A stretch of 64,000 bases of DNA from Gemmobacter sp. (GCF_034676705.1 NZ_JAUCBS010000013.1:1840501-1904500), one strand, 5' to 3'; shown: positions 8,029 to 16,065, counted from the stretch's first letter. Program-made: numbers and translations. The notes: a model not told the origin generated them from the sequence alone.

Positions 8029-8472
8029 ATGAAAACACTTCGCAAGCGACGCCGGATCCAGATCCTGGCAGTAGCCGCGATAGCCTTGGTGCTGGCGACC
8101 GGCCTGATCGGCTATGCCATGCGCGACGGCATCAATTTCTTCCGCTCGCCCAGCCAGGTGGCCGAGGCGCCGCCGCCCGCGACCGAGACCTTCCGCCTGG
8201 GCGGTCTGGTCGAGGACGGCAGCATCGTGCGTGGCCAGGGCGAGACGGTGACCTTTCGCGTCACCGATGGCGGGGCGGCCATTCCCGTGGCCTTTACCGG
8301 CGTGCTGCCCGACCTGTTCGGTGAAGGGCAGGGCATGATCGGCACCGGCAAGCTGGTGAACGGCACCTTCGTGGCGACCGAGATCCTGGCCAAGCACGAC
8401 GAAACCTACATGCCCAAAGAGGTGGTGGACGCGCTGAAGGAACAAGGCGTCTACAAGGAACCCACCAACTGA
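8029..8472 (+). CDS. ccmE: Cytochrome c-type biogenesis haem chaperone CcmE
   Basis: A 147-residue periplasmic haem chaperone of the system I cytochrome c maturation pathway, anchored by one N-terminal helix (about residues 11-29). The signature LAKHDETYMPKEV is complete: His123 is the covalent haem-binding residue and Tyr127 the axial ligand region. The OB-fold strands (TFRLGGLVEDGSIVRGQGETVTFRVTDG) are typical. No other ccm genes lie in the window, so ccmE is separated from the ccmABCD-type cluster, as happens in alphaproteobacteria. It starts 5 bases after argC. Confidence 0.95.
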   Translation: MKTLRKRRRIQILAVAAIALVLATGLIGYAMRDGINFFRSPSQVAEAPPPATETFRLGGLVEDGSIVRGQGETVTFRVTDGGAAIPVAFTGVLPDLFGEGQGMIGTGKLVNGTFVATEILAKHDETYMPKEVVDALKEQGVYKEPTN

Positions 8473-8550
8473 CCCCACCGCACGGTGCCGCAGGGCGCCG
8501 TTAACCGGCCGTGGCGCATGCTGGCCCCCTGATCAACCATGGGGGCGTGG

Positions 8551-9162
8551 ATGAAGACGGTGCGGCAGATCGCCGAGGAAATCGTGGCGCGGGAAGGCGG
8601 GTTCGTGAACGACCCCGACGATCCGGGCGGGGCGACGAATCATGGCGTGACCATTCACACGATGCGGCGGCTGGGGCTGGATCTGACCGGCGATGGCCGG
8701 GTGGATGCGGCCGATGTGCGCGCGCTTGGCCGGGCGCAGGCGGTGGACATCTATATCCGGCATTACTTTGACGCGCCGGGGCTGGCGCGGCTGCCGGACT
8801 GCCTGCAACCTTCGGTCTTTGACATGTTCGTCAATGCTGGCTCCAACGCCATTCGCATCCTGCAACAGATGCTGGCGCGCATGGGTTATGAAACCACGGT
8901 GGACGGCGCGCTTGGCCCGCAGACCGCGAAACACGCCCATCAGGCGGCGGCGCGCGATCCGGCGCTGCTGGCCGATGCCTATGGGATCGAGCGGCGCAAT
9001 TACTATTACCGCCTGGCCGATGGCCGGCCGGCCAGCCGCAAATATGCAAGGCGGCAGAACGGGGGCAAGGGCGGCTGGATTCTGCGGGCCGAGGAATTCA
9101 TCTCGCCCCGCTTTCACCTGAGCGATGCGGATCACCGGAAAAGGGTTGCGGCATGGGGCTGA
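8551..9162 (+). CDS. GH108-type N-acetylmuramidase (endolysin-like)
   Basis: The 203-residue protein begins MKTVRQIAEEIVAREGGFVNDPDDPGGATNHGVT, the glycoside hydrolase family 108 signature with the catalytic Glu15 in E-G-G. A C-terminal peptidoglycan-binding-like region (DGALGPQTAKHA) follows. It should cleave the glycan backbone of peptidoglycan. It has no signal peptide and overlaps a holin-like gene by 10 bases, so export to the wall probably relies on that holin. Such pairs are known as the lysis module releasing the Rhodobacter capsulatus gene transfer agent. The start at 8551 has GGGGG upstream; an ATG at 8539 is the alternative. A single TTAACC, half a CtrA site, lies about 50 bases upstream. 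Confidence 0.82.
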   Translation: MKTVRQIAEEIVAREGGFVNDPDDPGGATNHGVTIHTMRRLGLDLTGDGRVDAADVRALGRAQAVDIYIRHYFDAPGLARLPDCLQPSVFDMFVNAGSNAIRILQQMLARMGYETTVDGALGPQTAKHAHQAAARDPALLADAYGIERRNYYYRLADGRPASRKYARRQNGGKGGWILRAEEFISPRFHLSDADHRKRVAAWG

Positions 9163-9644
9163 TCGGGCGGATCGTGGGGTCGCCGCAGGCGGTGGCCACG
9201 CTGGGGCAGGCCGCGCGCGAGGTGGCCGAGGTGTTCACGCCGAACGCCACCCGGGCGCTGGAACTGGCGCATGACAGCGGGCAGGCGGCGCTGGCCCAGC
9301 ACGGGGCGGAATTCGTCCATGCGCCGGGCGGGTGGTTCGACCGGCTGGTCAACGGGCTGAACCGCTTGCCCCGGCCGATGCTGGCCCTGGGCACGCTGGG
9401 GTTGTTCGTTTACGCCATGGCGGATCCGGCGGGATTTGGCCTGCGGATGCAGGGGCTTGCGCTGGTGCCGGAACCGTTGTGGTGGCTGCTGGGGGCCATC
9501 GTCGCGTTCTATTTCGGGGCGCGTGAAACCTATTACCGTCGCGCGCGCAGCACGCCCGAGCCGGCAAAACCGCCCGAGGCCGCGTCGGCCGATCCGGGTA
9601 ATCCCGCGCTCAGCCAGTGGCTGCATCAGGGGGGGGATCGCTAG
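9153..9644 (+). CDS. Holin-family protein
   Basis: The 163-residue protein overlaps the preceding muramidase by 10 bases. It shows two to three hydrophobic segments: PMLALGTLGLFVYAMA (about 71-87), PLWWLLGAIVAFYFG (about 109-124) and a weaker one in between. A charged, proline-rich C-terminal tail follows. This matches the three-helix holin family found next to GH108 muramidases in Rhodobacterales. Holins form membrane holes that let the endolysin reach the wall. Its TAG stop lies in the palindrome CTAG (9641-9644), shared with the stop of the convergent ycaQ-like gene. Confidence 0.75.
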   Translation: MGLIGRIVGSPQAVATLGQAAREVAEVFTPNATRALELAHDSGQAALAQHGAEFVHAPGGWFDRLVNGLNRLPRPMLALGTLGLFVYAMADPAGFGLRMQGLALVPEPLWWLLGAIVAFYFGARETYYRRARSTPEPAKPPEAASADPGNPALSQWLHQGGDR

Positions 9645-10867
9645 GGCTGCGGGGCCAGGTGGTCGCGGTCCCAGCCGGGCAGGTAGTCCACCCGGTCGCA
9701 GCCGGCAAAGCGGGCCAGCCGGTGCAGTTCGGCATCCAGCTTTTCGGCCCGGGCGCGGGTCAGGCGCACCCCGGCCTCGGGCCAGAAGGCGCGCAGGCGC
9801 AGCACGCCGTCGGTCCGGTGCGCCTTGGCATCCAGCCGGCCGACCAGCCGGTCCCCTTCCAGCACCGGAAACACGTAATAGCCCCAGCGCCGCTTGGCCT
9901 CGGGCACGAAAACCTCGATCCGGTAAAAGAAGCCGAACAGGAACTCGGCCCGTTTGCGGTCGCGCAGCGCGGGGTCAAAGGGCGACAGCACGCGCAGCCG
10001 GGCGGTGGGTTCGGGGGCAGCCTGCGCCACCGCCAGCACATCGGGGCGGGCCAGCGCCTTGCGCGTGGAACCGTCGGCGCCCTGCACCGCTATCTCCACA
10101 ATCTCGCCCCGCGCCAGGGCTGCGGCGACCCAGGGCTTCACCGCCTGGGGCGGGACGGCGTTCCAATAGGCCTGCAATTCCCCCGGGGTGGCAAAACCCA
10201 GATGGTCCAGCGCGCTGGAACAGGCCCAGTCCACCTTGGCTGCGGGCGCGATATCGGCCTGCAACAGCGCGGCGGGCACGACCCGTTCGGTCAGGTCATA
10301 CACTTTCTGGAACCCCTCGCGCCGGGTGATCGCCAGCCGCCCGGTGCGCCACAGCCATTCCAGCGCGGTCTTGGACGGATGCCAGTCCCACCAGCCGCCC
10401 TTGCCGCGGGCCTCATCCTCGCCCACGTCGGACGAGGTGACGGGACCATCCGCCGCGATGCGTGACAGGATGGTGTCGAACTGCGCCTCGTAACCATCGC
10501 GGAACCAGCGGCGCCAGTTGGCATGCAGGCGTTCGGCATCGCGGGCAAAGCGGTGCTTCCAGTAGGGAAACGTCTCGACCGGCAGGACCGAGGCATCATG
10601 CGTCCAGTGTTCCCACAGCAGCCGGTCGCGCTCCAGCAGCGGCTTCAGCGCGGCCGGGCGATAGGTCTGGCGCCGGCTGAACAGGATCATGTGATGCGCG
10701 CGTTCCACCGTGGTGATGCTGTCGACCTGGACAAAGCCGATGCGCCGGATCAGCGCGGCCAGATCGGCGCCGGTGGCCGGGCCGGTCGGCGCCTCGGCCA
10801 GGGCATGGCGGTGCAGGAACAGGCGGCGGGCCAGCGGGTTGGTGAGGACGGGCAGGGTCATGGACAA
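9641..10867 (-). CDS. YcaQ/AlkX-type winged-helix DNA glycosylase
   Basis: A 408-residue protein of the HTH_42 family. The N-terminal signature GFVQVDSITTVERAHHMILFSR contains the Q-x-D motif (Gln47-Val48-Asp49) of the YcaQ subgroup, which excises alkylated bases and unhooks interstrand crosslinks. Further family features are the WEHWTHDASVLP segment, the winged-helix repeats and the C-terminal RVLSPFDPALRDRKRAEFLFGFFYRIEVFVPEAKR stretch. It lies 24 bases downstream of udgX on the same strand, so the radical SAM, UdgX and glycosylase genes are probably one transcript. It is convergent with the holin gene, the stops sharing CTAG. Confidence 0.85.
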   Translation of the reverse strand: MSMTLPVLTNPLARRLFLHRHALAEAPTGPATGADLAALIRRIGFVQVDSITTVERAHHMILFSRRQTYRPAALKPLLERDRLLWEHWTHDASVLPVETFPYWKHRFARDAERLHANWRRWFRDGYEAQFDTILSRIAADGPVTSSDVGEDEARGKGGWWDWHPSKTALEWLWRTGRLAITRREGFQKVYDLTERVVPAALLQADIAPAAKVDWACSSALDHLGFATPGELQAYWNAVPPQAVKPWVAAALARGEIVEIAVQGADGSTRKALARPDVLAVAQAAPEPTARLRVLSPFDPALRDRKRAEFLFGFFYRIEVFVPEAKRRWGYYVFPVLEGDRLVGRLDAKAHRTDGVLRLRAFWPEAGVRLTRARAEKLDAELHRLARFAGCDRVDYLPGWDRDHLAPQP

Positions 10868-10891
10868 GCCGTAGCAGCTGGGGGCATGGGG

Positions 10892-12328
10892 TCAATCCTG
10901 TGGGCTGGCCGCCTGCCAGGCGGCGGCCAGATCGGCGGTCAGGCCGGCAAGGGCGGTGGTGCGCGCCGGGCCATCGGGCAGGCGCAGGATATGCGCCGGG
11001 TGCCCGCTGACCCGCACCGGGCCATCGTGCAGGCCCGGCAGCACACGACCGGCCATGTCGCGCAGACGCCCGGTCTGCCCCGTCAGCGCCAAGGCGGCCG
11101 AGGCACCCAGCGCCAGCGTGTGGCGCGGGCGGACCAGCGCCAGTTCCAGCCCCAGCCACCAGCGACAAGCCTCGATTTCCGGCCGGTCGGGGGATTGATG
11201 GATGCGCCGCTTACCGCGCGGGGTGAATTTGAAATGCTTGACGGCATTGGTCAGCCAGACCCGGTCCTGCGGCACCCCGGCCTGCGCCATCGCTTCGCGC
11301 AGCAGCTGGCCGGCCGGGCCGACAAAGGGCCGGCCGGCCAGATCCTCGGCATCGCCCGGTTGTTCGCCGACGATCATCAGGGCGGCATCGGGCGGACCGG
11401 CGCCCCAGACGGTCTGGGTCGCCCGTTCGCACAGCCCGCAGCGGCGGCACTGGGCGGCGGCCTGCGCCGCCTGGTCCAGCGTTTGCGGCAGGTCCGTGGG
11501 TTGCGGCATGGCGGCGCGGTAGCGGGCGGTCACCGGGGCGGCGCCGGGGCGCGGGGCCTGTGCGCCGGCGGCCTGCATCTGCGCCACGCGGGCCGGCGCC
11601 TTGGCCAGCATGTCGGGGATCAGGCGGGTTTCGGGCAGGTTCTTCCAGTATTTGACCGGCATTTCCGACCGCATCGCATCGGTCTTGATCCGGGCGGGGT
11701 TGAAGATGTTGCGGAAATAGGTCGCCCACAGGGTTTCCGACGCATCCTCGGGCAGGTCGGGGCGCGGGCCGGCGGGGCCCAGGGCCAGCCGGCCATCGGT
11801 GAAGGTGGCGGTCTGGCGCGGGGTGGCGATCATCCAGTCCATATCGCCAAAGCGCTTGGCAAAGAACGGGCTGCCGGGTTCCAGCGTGTCATGTTCGGGT
11901 TCGAACCAGGCGGCAAAGCGGCGGCGGGGGCCATCGGCCGGCAGTTCGCGGAACCGCACGAAGGCATGCATCTTGTGGATGTCGCGGGCGACCGATCTTG
12001 CCATCAGGTGCAGCCGGCGCCCCAGCGGGTCGGTCTGCGACACCGGGTCGCCGTCGCCCCGGTCCAGCCGCCAGAGCGCGCGATACAGCAGGTCAAAGCG
12101 GTCGGGCGCCGAATGCCAGCCGACCGATTGCGCCAGGGTCAGGAAGCTGGCCGGCACGCGCGGGGCATGGGGGCCGGGCCGGGCGGGCAGCGGATTACCG
12201 CCGAACAGGCCCGTGCTGCCCTGCCAGTCGATCCGGTCGGGTGCAATGCCATGGCTGATCGCCAGCCGCGCCGCTGCGCGCCACACCGGAAAGGCGCCCT
12301 GATCGGGCAGGGGCACCGCATGGATCAC
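10892..12328 (-). CDS. udgX: UdgX-family uracil-DNA-binding protein fused to a DUF4130-like domain
   Basis: This 478-residue protein has two parts. The N-terminal half (to about residue 250) matches the TIGR03915/DUF4130 probable DNA-metabolism domain. The C-terminal half is a family-4-like uracil-DNA glycosylase of the UdgX type, with iron-sulfur cysteines in CRRCGLC, the active-site stretch GEQPGDAEDLAGRPFVGPAGQLL and the hallmark R-loop KRRIHQSP (373-380). In UdgX the histidine of that loop (His377 here) traps uracil-containing DNA covalently. The start is a GTG at 12328 whose GTGA overlaps the TGA stop of the upstream radical SAM gene, implying translational coupling. Confidence 0.92.
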   Translation of the reverse strand: MIHAVPLPDQGAFPVWRAAARLAISHGIAPDRIDWQGSTGLFGGNPLPARPGPHAPRVPASFLTLAQSVGWHSAPDRFDLLYRALWRLDRGDGDPVSQTDPLGRRLHLMARSVARDIHKMHAFVRFRELPADGPRRRFAAWFEPEHDTLEPGSPFFAKRFGDMDWMIATPRQTATFTDGRLALGPAGPRPDLPEDASETLWATYFRNIFNPARIKTDAMRSEMPVKYWKNLPETRLIPDMLAKAPARVAQMQAAGAQAPRPGAAPVTARYRAAMPQPTDLPQTLDQAAQAAAQCRRCGLCERATQTVWGAGPPDAALMIVGEQPGDAEDLAGRPFVGPAGQLLREAMAQAGVPQDRVWLTNAVKHFKFTPRGKRRIHQSPDRPEIEACRWWLGLELALVRPRHTLALGASAALALTGQTGRLRDMAGRVLPGLHDGPVRVSGHPAHILRLPDGPARTTALAGLTADLAAAWQAASPQD

Positions 12329-13557
12329 AGCAGTTGCAACTGTTCGGGCGGCGGCGCAAAGCGGGCGCGCAGATCGGCGCTGTCGGTCAGCGCGCGCGGG
12401 GTCCAGCCGGGCAGGCTGATGAAGGGGCGGGCCTTTTTCATCGCCGCGCCCAGCCGGGCCACATCTTCCCACCGCAGGGCGCCATTGCGGCGGGCGGTCA
12501 GGATGCGGTCCACCGTGCGGGTGCCAAAACCGGGCACGCGCAACAGCAGTTCGCGCGGCGCGCGGTTCACATCCAGCGGGAACTGCGCCCGGTTCTGCAA
12601 GGCCCAGGCCAGTTTCGGATCCACCCCCAGATCCAGATGGTTGCCGGTGGTGCCGCTGGCAATCTCCTCGACGCTGAAGCCATAGAACCGCAGCAGCCAG
12701 TCCGCCTGATACAGCCGGTGTTCCCGCACCAGCGGCGGCTGGATCAGCGGCAGCACTGCCGACGCCTCGGGGATGGGGGAAAAGGCGGAATAATACACCC
12801 GCCGCAGCCTATACGAGGAATACAGCCGCGTCGCGCTGGACAGGATTGCCACATCATCGGTGCCATCGGCGCCGATGATCATTTGCGTGCTTTGCCCGGC
12901 GGGGGCAAAGCGGCGCGGCTTGCGGCCGGTATGGCTGCGGTCCTGCGCCGCCTCGCCTTCGGTGCGGACATGGGCCATGGTGGAGCGGATGGTTTCCGGC
13001 CGCTTTTCCGGCGCCAGCCGGCGCAGGCTGTCATCGTGCGGCAGTTCCACGTTGATCGACAGCCGGTCGGCCCATAACCCCGCCTCGCGGATCAGGTCGG
13101 GGGCAGCATCGGGAATGGTCTTCAGGTGGATATAGCCCTTGAACCCGTGGTCTTCGCGCAAGATCCGGGCGATGCGCGCCATGTCGGCCATCGTCTGGTC
13201 GGGTGACCGGATGATGCCCGACGACAGGAACAGCCCTTCGATATAATTCCGGCGGTAGAAATCCAGCGTCAGGCGCACCACCTCGTCCACCGAAAACCGC
13301 GCGCGGGGCACGTTCGACGACACCCGGTTGATGCAATAGGCGCAGTCGAAGATGCAGAAGTTGGTCATCAGGATCTTCAGCAGCGAAATGCAGCGCCCGT
13401 CGGGCGTATAGGCATGGCAGATGCCGCTGCCCCCCGATGATCCGATGCCGCCCTTGGTGGAATCGCGTCGTTCCCCCCCGCTGGAGGCACAGGACGCATC
13501 GTATTTCGCCGCATCCGACAGGATGGCAAGTTTGGACTGAAGCGTAAGCGCGGTCAT
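12325..13557 (-). CDS. Putative DNA modification/repair radical SAM protein
   Basis: A 410-residue radical SAM enzyme of the TIGR03916 family. Its 4Fe-4S cluster motif is C68-IFD-C72-AY-C75 (CxxxCxxC) after the glycine-rich GGIGSSGGSGICHAYTPDGRCISLLKIL. A C-terminal helix-hairpin-helix-like segment (NRAPRELLLRVPGFGTRTVDRILTARR, about 330-360) suggests DNA binding. The family nearly always sits beside the DUF4130/UdgX protein, as here; the exact lesion or reaction is not known. It is the first gene of the repair operon, with a perfect GTTC-N7-GTTC SOS box 16 bases upstream of the ATG. It overlaps udgX by 4 bases. Confidence 0.92.
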   Translation of the reverse strand: MTALTLQSKLAILSDAAKYDASCASSGGERRDSTKGGIGSSGGSGICHAYTPDGRCISLLKILMTNFCIFDCAYCINRVSSNVPRARFSVDEVVRLTLDFYRRNYIEGLFLSSGIIRSPDQTMADMARIARILREDHGFKGYIHLKTIPDAAPDLIREAGLWADRLSINVELPHDDSLRRLAPEKRPETIRSTMAHVRTEGEAAQDRSHTGRKPRRFAPAGQSTQMIIGADGTDDVAILSSATRLYSSYRLRRVYYSAFSPIPEASAVLPLIQPPLVREHRLYQADWLLRFYGFSVEEIASGTTGNHLDLGVDPKLAWALQNRAQFPLDVNRAPRELLLRVPGFGTRTVDRILTARRNGALRWEDVARLGAAMKKARPFISLPGWTPRALTDSADLRARFAPPPEQLQLL

Positions 13558-13572
13558 GGGATTATCTTAGAT

Positions 13573-13587
13573 GTTCCGCATTTGTTC
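13573..13587. promoter_or_regulatory. Predicted LexA (SOS) box of the radical SAM-udgX-ycaQ operon
   Basis: GTTCCGCATTTGTTC on the plus strand is an exact GTTC-N7-GTTC (equally GAAC-N7-GAAC on the minus strand), the LexA site described for Rhodobacter and related alphaproteobacteria. It lies 16 to 30 bases upstream of the start codon at 13557, a position that would cover the promoter or transcription start. Confidence 0.75.
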
Positions 13588-13592
13588 GTCAA

Positions 13593-13856
13593 TCAGCCGA
13601 ACAGGTCGCGCGGGTGGGGCGGCGGTTTCAGGCCGTCGGGGTTGGCCTGAAACGCTTGCGCCTGCGCGGTGATGCGCGCCAGTTCGGCCGGGGCGATCCG
13701 GTCCAGGTTGCGCCAGGCCATGGCCAGCCGGGGGGGCCGGCCGGTTTCCTCGGCCAGTTCGGCCATCAGCACCACATCGCGGGCCGGGTCCAGATTGGCC
13801 AGCGACGACAGGCCGCTCGACAGCTGGTCGCCCAGGATCAGGATCAGCCGCCGCAT
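13593..13856 (-). pseudogene. Cryptochrome/photolyase-family gene collapsed by internal deletion
   Basis: The 87-residue frame begins MRRLILILGDQLSSGLSSLANLDPARDVVLMAELAEE, the N-terminus of the iron-sulfur bacterial cryptochrome/photolyase family (normally about 510 residues). It then jumps directly to GRPPRLAMAWRNLDRIAPAELARITAQAQAFQ, which matches the extreme C-terminus (…RLAMPYRTWDRM…). The FAD and iron-sulfur domains are missing, so about 420 codons were removed in frame and no photolyase activity can remain. It overlaps the upstream DUF2256 gene by 13 bases, the standard arrangement for this family, which supports the identity. Confidence 0.75.
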
Positions 13857-14008
13857 GGCTGCCCCCTGCGGGTGCGGCGCGCATCGGTCCGGCAGCGGTC
13901 GGAACAGAAACGCACCTCGTCCCACACCCGCGCCCAGGCCTTGCGCCAGGCGAAGGGGCGGGCGCAGATACGGGTCGGCAGGTCGGCCTTGCGGCGCATC
14001 TTGGGCAT
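13844..14008 (-). CDS. DUF2256 family protein
   Basis: A 54-residue basic protein: MPKMRRKADLPTRIC, then ARPFAWRKAWARVWDEVRFCSDRCR, then a short basic tail. DUF2256 proteins usually carry two Cys pairs (CxxC…CSxxC) predicted to bind zinc. Here the first pair is reduced to one cysteine (Cys15) because about three residues are missing between RIC and RPF, while Cys36 and Cys40 remain. The family is typically encoded next to cryptochrome/photolyase-like genes; the neighbour here is a remnant, and this gene may be decaying with it. The start at 14008 is the only plausible one. Confidence 0.7.
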   Translation of the reverse strand: MPKMRRKADLPTRICARPFAWRKAWARVWDEVRFCSDRCRTDARRTRRGQPCGG

Positions 14009-14127
14009 GATCGGTCCTTCTTGCCCGGCTGCTACGCGGCGGGGTGCGCCACGGATCACACCGCAGGGGGTGCGGGCGCGCCGCGCCTGTGCTATGGCAG
14101 CGCCCGACCGCTGCCAAAGTGACCGCC

Positions 14128-14187
14128 ATGACCGATACCGCCCCCGCCCACCGCCTGTCTGTCGCCCCGATGATGGACTGGGTATAA
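14128..14187 (+). pseudogene. dusA: Displaced original 5' end of dusA
   Basis: The 19-codon frame MTDTAPAHRLSVAPMMDWV ends in a TAA created by inserted DNA. Its VAPMMDW is identical to residues 10-16 of the intact dusA at 18484. This is the native start of dusA, cut off when the island entered at the ATGATGGACTGG core (14170-14181). The upstream 14009-14127 region is presumably the original dusA promoter and now reads into the island. Confidence 0.9.
14170..14181 (+). repeat. Left attachment core
   Basis: ATGATGGACTGG is identical to 18520-18531. Flanking similarity (GTCGCCCCG versus GTGGCGCCT) follows dusA codons on both sides. Confidence 0.88.
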
Positions 14188-14548
14188 TCATAAAATAAAT
14201 CAGTATGTTGTCTGTCTCTTTGTGCAAATTTTGCACACGGCTGTTCTTGTTTTCTTTCGTTTCCGTTCCTGCGCGGCAGTGCGATTTTTGTGCCGCCCAT
14301 GCGCTGCGGTTGTCTGAAGCGATCTTTGCTTCGCAGGACGACGCCGGACGTCGCGCGACCTCGATCAAACCCGCCTTGAGCCGGATGGAGGGGAAGGTCT
14401 TCTCCCTGGTCGGCACTGCGTTGCCGACACCCCCCTTCTGCGGGGAGATCCCCGCAACGCCCCCTGACGAGTTAGAGTTTGGACGGGTTTTCCGTGACGG
14501 GTTGTGGCCGGAGGAGAGGCTTCCGGCGCCCGTCGCGGAGTGGTCTTC
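14188..14548. other. Left end of the island, 361 bases without a clear gene
   Basis: The first 60 bases are unusually AT-rich (ATAATCATAAAATAAATCAG). They are followed by the odd palindrome TGTGCAAATTTTGCACA at 14221-14237, a possible binding site for an island regulator or recombination factor. A reading frame at 14205-14552 (115 codons) has no recognisable domain and no good ribosome-binding site, so I do not call it. GGAGGAGAG occurs at 14511-14519, too far from the DUF932 start to serve it. Confidence 0.5.
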
Positions 14549-15745
14549 ATGAACAGCTTTGAAATTCTGGAACCCGCACGGCCGCAGCGTGGCGGTTACA
14601 AGGTGGATGTCGGCCGGGGCGAGCGCAACGGCCGCGTCTCGTCGGAATGGTTCAACCGGCCCGATGACGAGCGCTATCTCTCGCTCGACGACCTCTGGGC
14701 CTCGGTCAAATCCCGATCCGAGCGCAGCCAGACCCGCATCGTCGAGACGGCAAAGATCCATGTCGAGGCCAGCCGCGACAATGCCGAGCGGCTGCACCTG
14801 GTGCTGCCAAAGGCCGAGGCGCCGGTGGCCCCGACCCATTGGGCCTTCGGCCAGCTCGCCAGCCTCGTCGGTGCGCCCGCCGCCTATCTGCGGCAGCTGC
14901 CGGCACCGCTTGCAGGCATCAACCTGCAATATGGCCTGTCCTCGCACCGCGCAGAGCAGGTCAAGACCTTCGAGACCGAGGACGGGCGCATCGAACTGCG
15001 GGCGGTGACCGGTCCCGATTACGGCCGCATCTACGATTACGAGCTGGTCGAGGCGGTGCAGCGCATCGCAGGAAACGGCACCGGCGACACGCGCTGGAAG
15101 GTGCCGGGCGTGCTGGACTGGTCGACCGGGGTCTACAACCCGGATGTCGACATCACCCGCGATACGACCACGCTCTATGCCTCGGACCGGGACGTGTTCC
15201 TGTTCCTGGTCGATGATCGCAATCCGATCGAGGCCGGCAAGTTGCCTGACGGATCGCCTGATCTCTACTTCAGGGGATTTTACTGCTGGAATTCCGAGGT
15301 CGGCGCCAAAACCCTTGGAATTGCAAGCTTCTACCTGCGTGCCGTCTGTCAGAACAGGAACCTGTGGGGCGTGGAGGACTTCCAGGAAATCACCATCCGG
15401 CACTCGAAATACGCCGCCTCCCGCTTCGCCCATGAGGCCGCCCCGGCGCTGACCCGCTTCGCCAACTCCTCGCCCATGGGCTTCGTCAATGGCGTGAAGG
15501 CCGCCCTGCAGCAGATCGTCGCGCGCAACGACGAGGACCGGGACGACTTCCTGCGCAAGCGCGGTTTCAGCAAAGTCGATACCACGAAGATCATCGACAC
15601 GGTGCTGATCGAGGAAGGCCATCCCCCCGAGAGCATCTTCGATTTCGTGCAGGGCATCACCCGGCTTGCGCGGACGAAGACCCAGCAGGATGCCCGCCTC
15701 GATCTGGAGGGCAAGGCGAAGAAGCTGCTCGACCGGGTCGGTTGA
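14549..15745 (+). CDS. DUF932 domain-containing protein
   Basis: A 398-residue protein of the DUF932 / phage-plasmid-like TIGR03299 family, common on plasmids, integrative elements and prophages. Recognisable stretches include WAFGQLASLVGAPAAYLRQLPAPLAG, the central GRIYDYELVEAVQRI and LYASDRDVFLFLVDDRNPIE, and the C-terminal IIDTVLIEEGHPPESIFDFVQGITRLAR. The biochemical role is not established. CGGAGTGG lies upstream of the ATG at 14549; an in-frame GTG at 14504 is less likely. It is the only apparently intact cargo gene of the island. Confidence 0.8.
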   Translation: MNSFEILEPARPQRGGYKVDVGRGERNGRVSSEWFNRPDDERYLSLDDLWASVKSRSERSQTRIVETAKIHVEASRDNAERLHLVLPKAEAPVAPTHWAFGQLASLVGAPAAYLRQLPAPLAGINLQYGLSSHRAEQVKTFETEDGRIELRAVTGPDYGRIYDYELVEAVQRIAGNGTGDTRWKVPGVLDWSTGVYNPDVDITRDTTTLYASDRDVFLFLVDDRNPIEAGKLPDGSPDLYFRGFYCWNSEVGAKTLGIASFYLRAVCQNRNLWGVEDFQEITIRHSKYAASRFAHEAAPALTRFANSSPMGFVNGVKAALQQIVARNDEDRDDFLRKRGFSKVDTTKIIDTVLIEEGHPPESIFDFVQGITRLARTKTQQDARLDLEGKAKKLLDRVG

Positions 15746-15899
15746 ACCCCCGGCTCTGGTGCCTGCCTTCCTGTGTGGGGGCGGCTTCGGCAATCGGCCG
15801 AAGGTCTGGCTTCCCGTCTCAATTTCACAGGCTGGACCCTTCCGCTCGGCACCGCTGCCTGGGCGGCAGGGGGACGGCCTGCTTTTCCATGAGGATCTC

Positions 15900-15997
15900 A
15901 TGCAAACCTTCGATGACAAGGTGGACCTCGCTGTCCACGCCGCCTTCACGGCCCTTGGCTTGGCGGTCGCCAGCCACATGGAACTGGCCTACCGGCT
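15900..15997 (+). pseudogene. Small island gene truncated by the IS
   Basis: The frame MQTFDDKVDLAVHAAFTALGLAVASHMELAYRL runs into the left inverted repeat of the insertion sequence and ends inside it. I see no continuation on the far side of the IS at 17244 onward, so the rest of the gene has been lost. I do not recognise the family. It sits about 155 bases after the DUF932 gene on the same strand. Confidence 0.55.
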
Positions 15998-16065
15998 TGA
16001 CCTGCCCCCCGGAAGTTCCCTCGCTGTGATGTAGGGTCTGCGCAACCTGAAAAGGAGCAGACGAC

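Noticed and set aside
14205..14552. 115-codon frame at the left end of the island
   Set aside because: No ribosome-binding site, no domain, and it overlaps the AT-rich island end and the start of the DUF932 gene.
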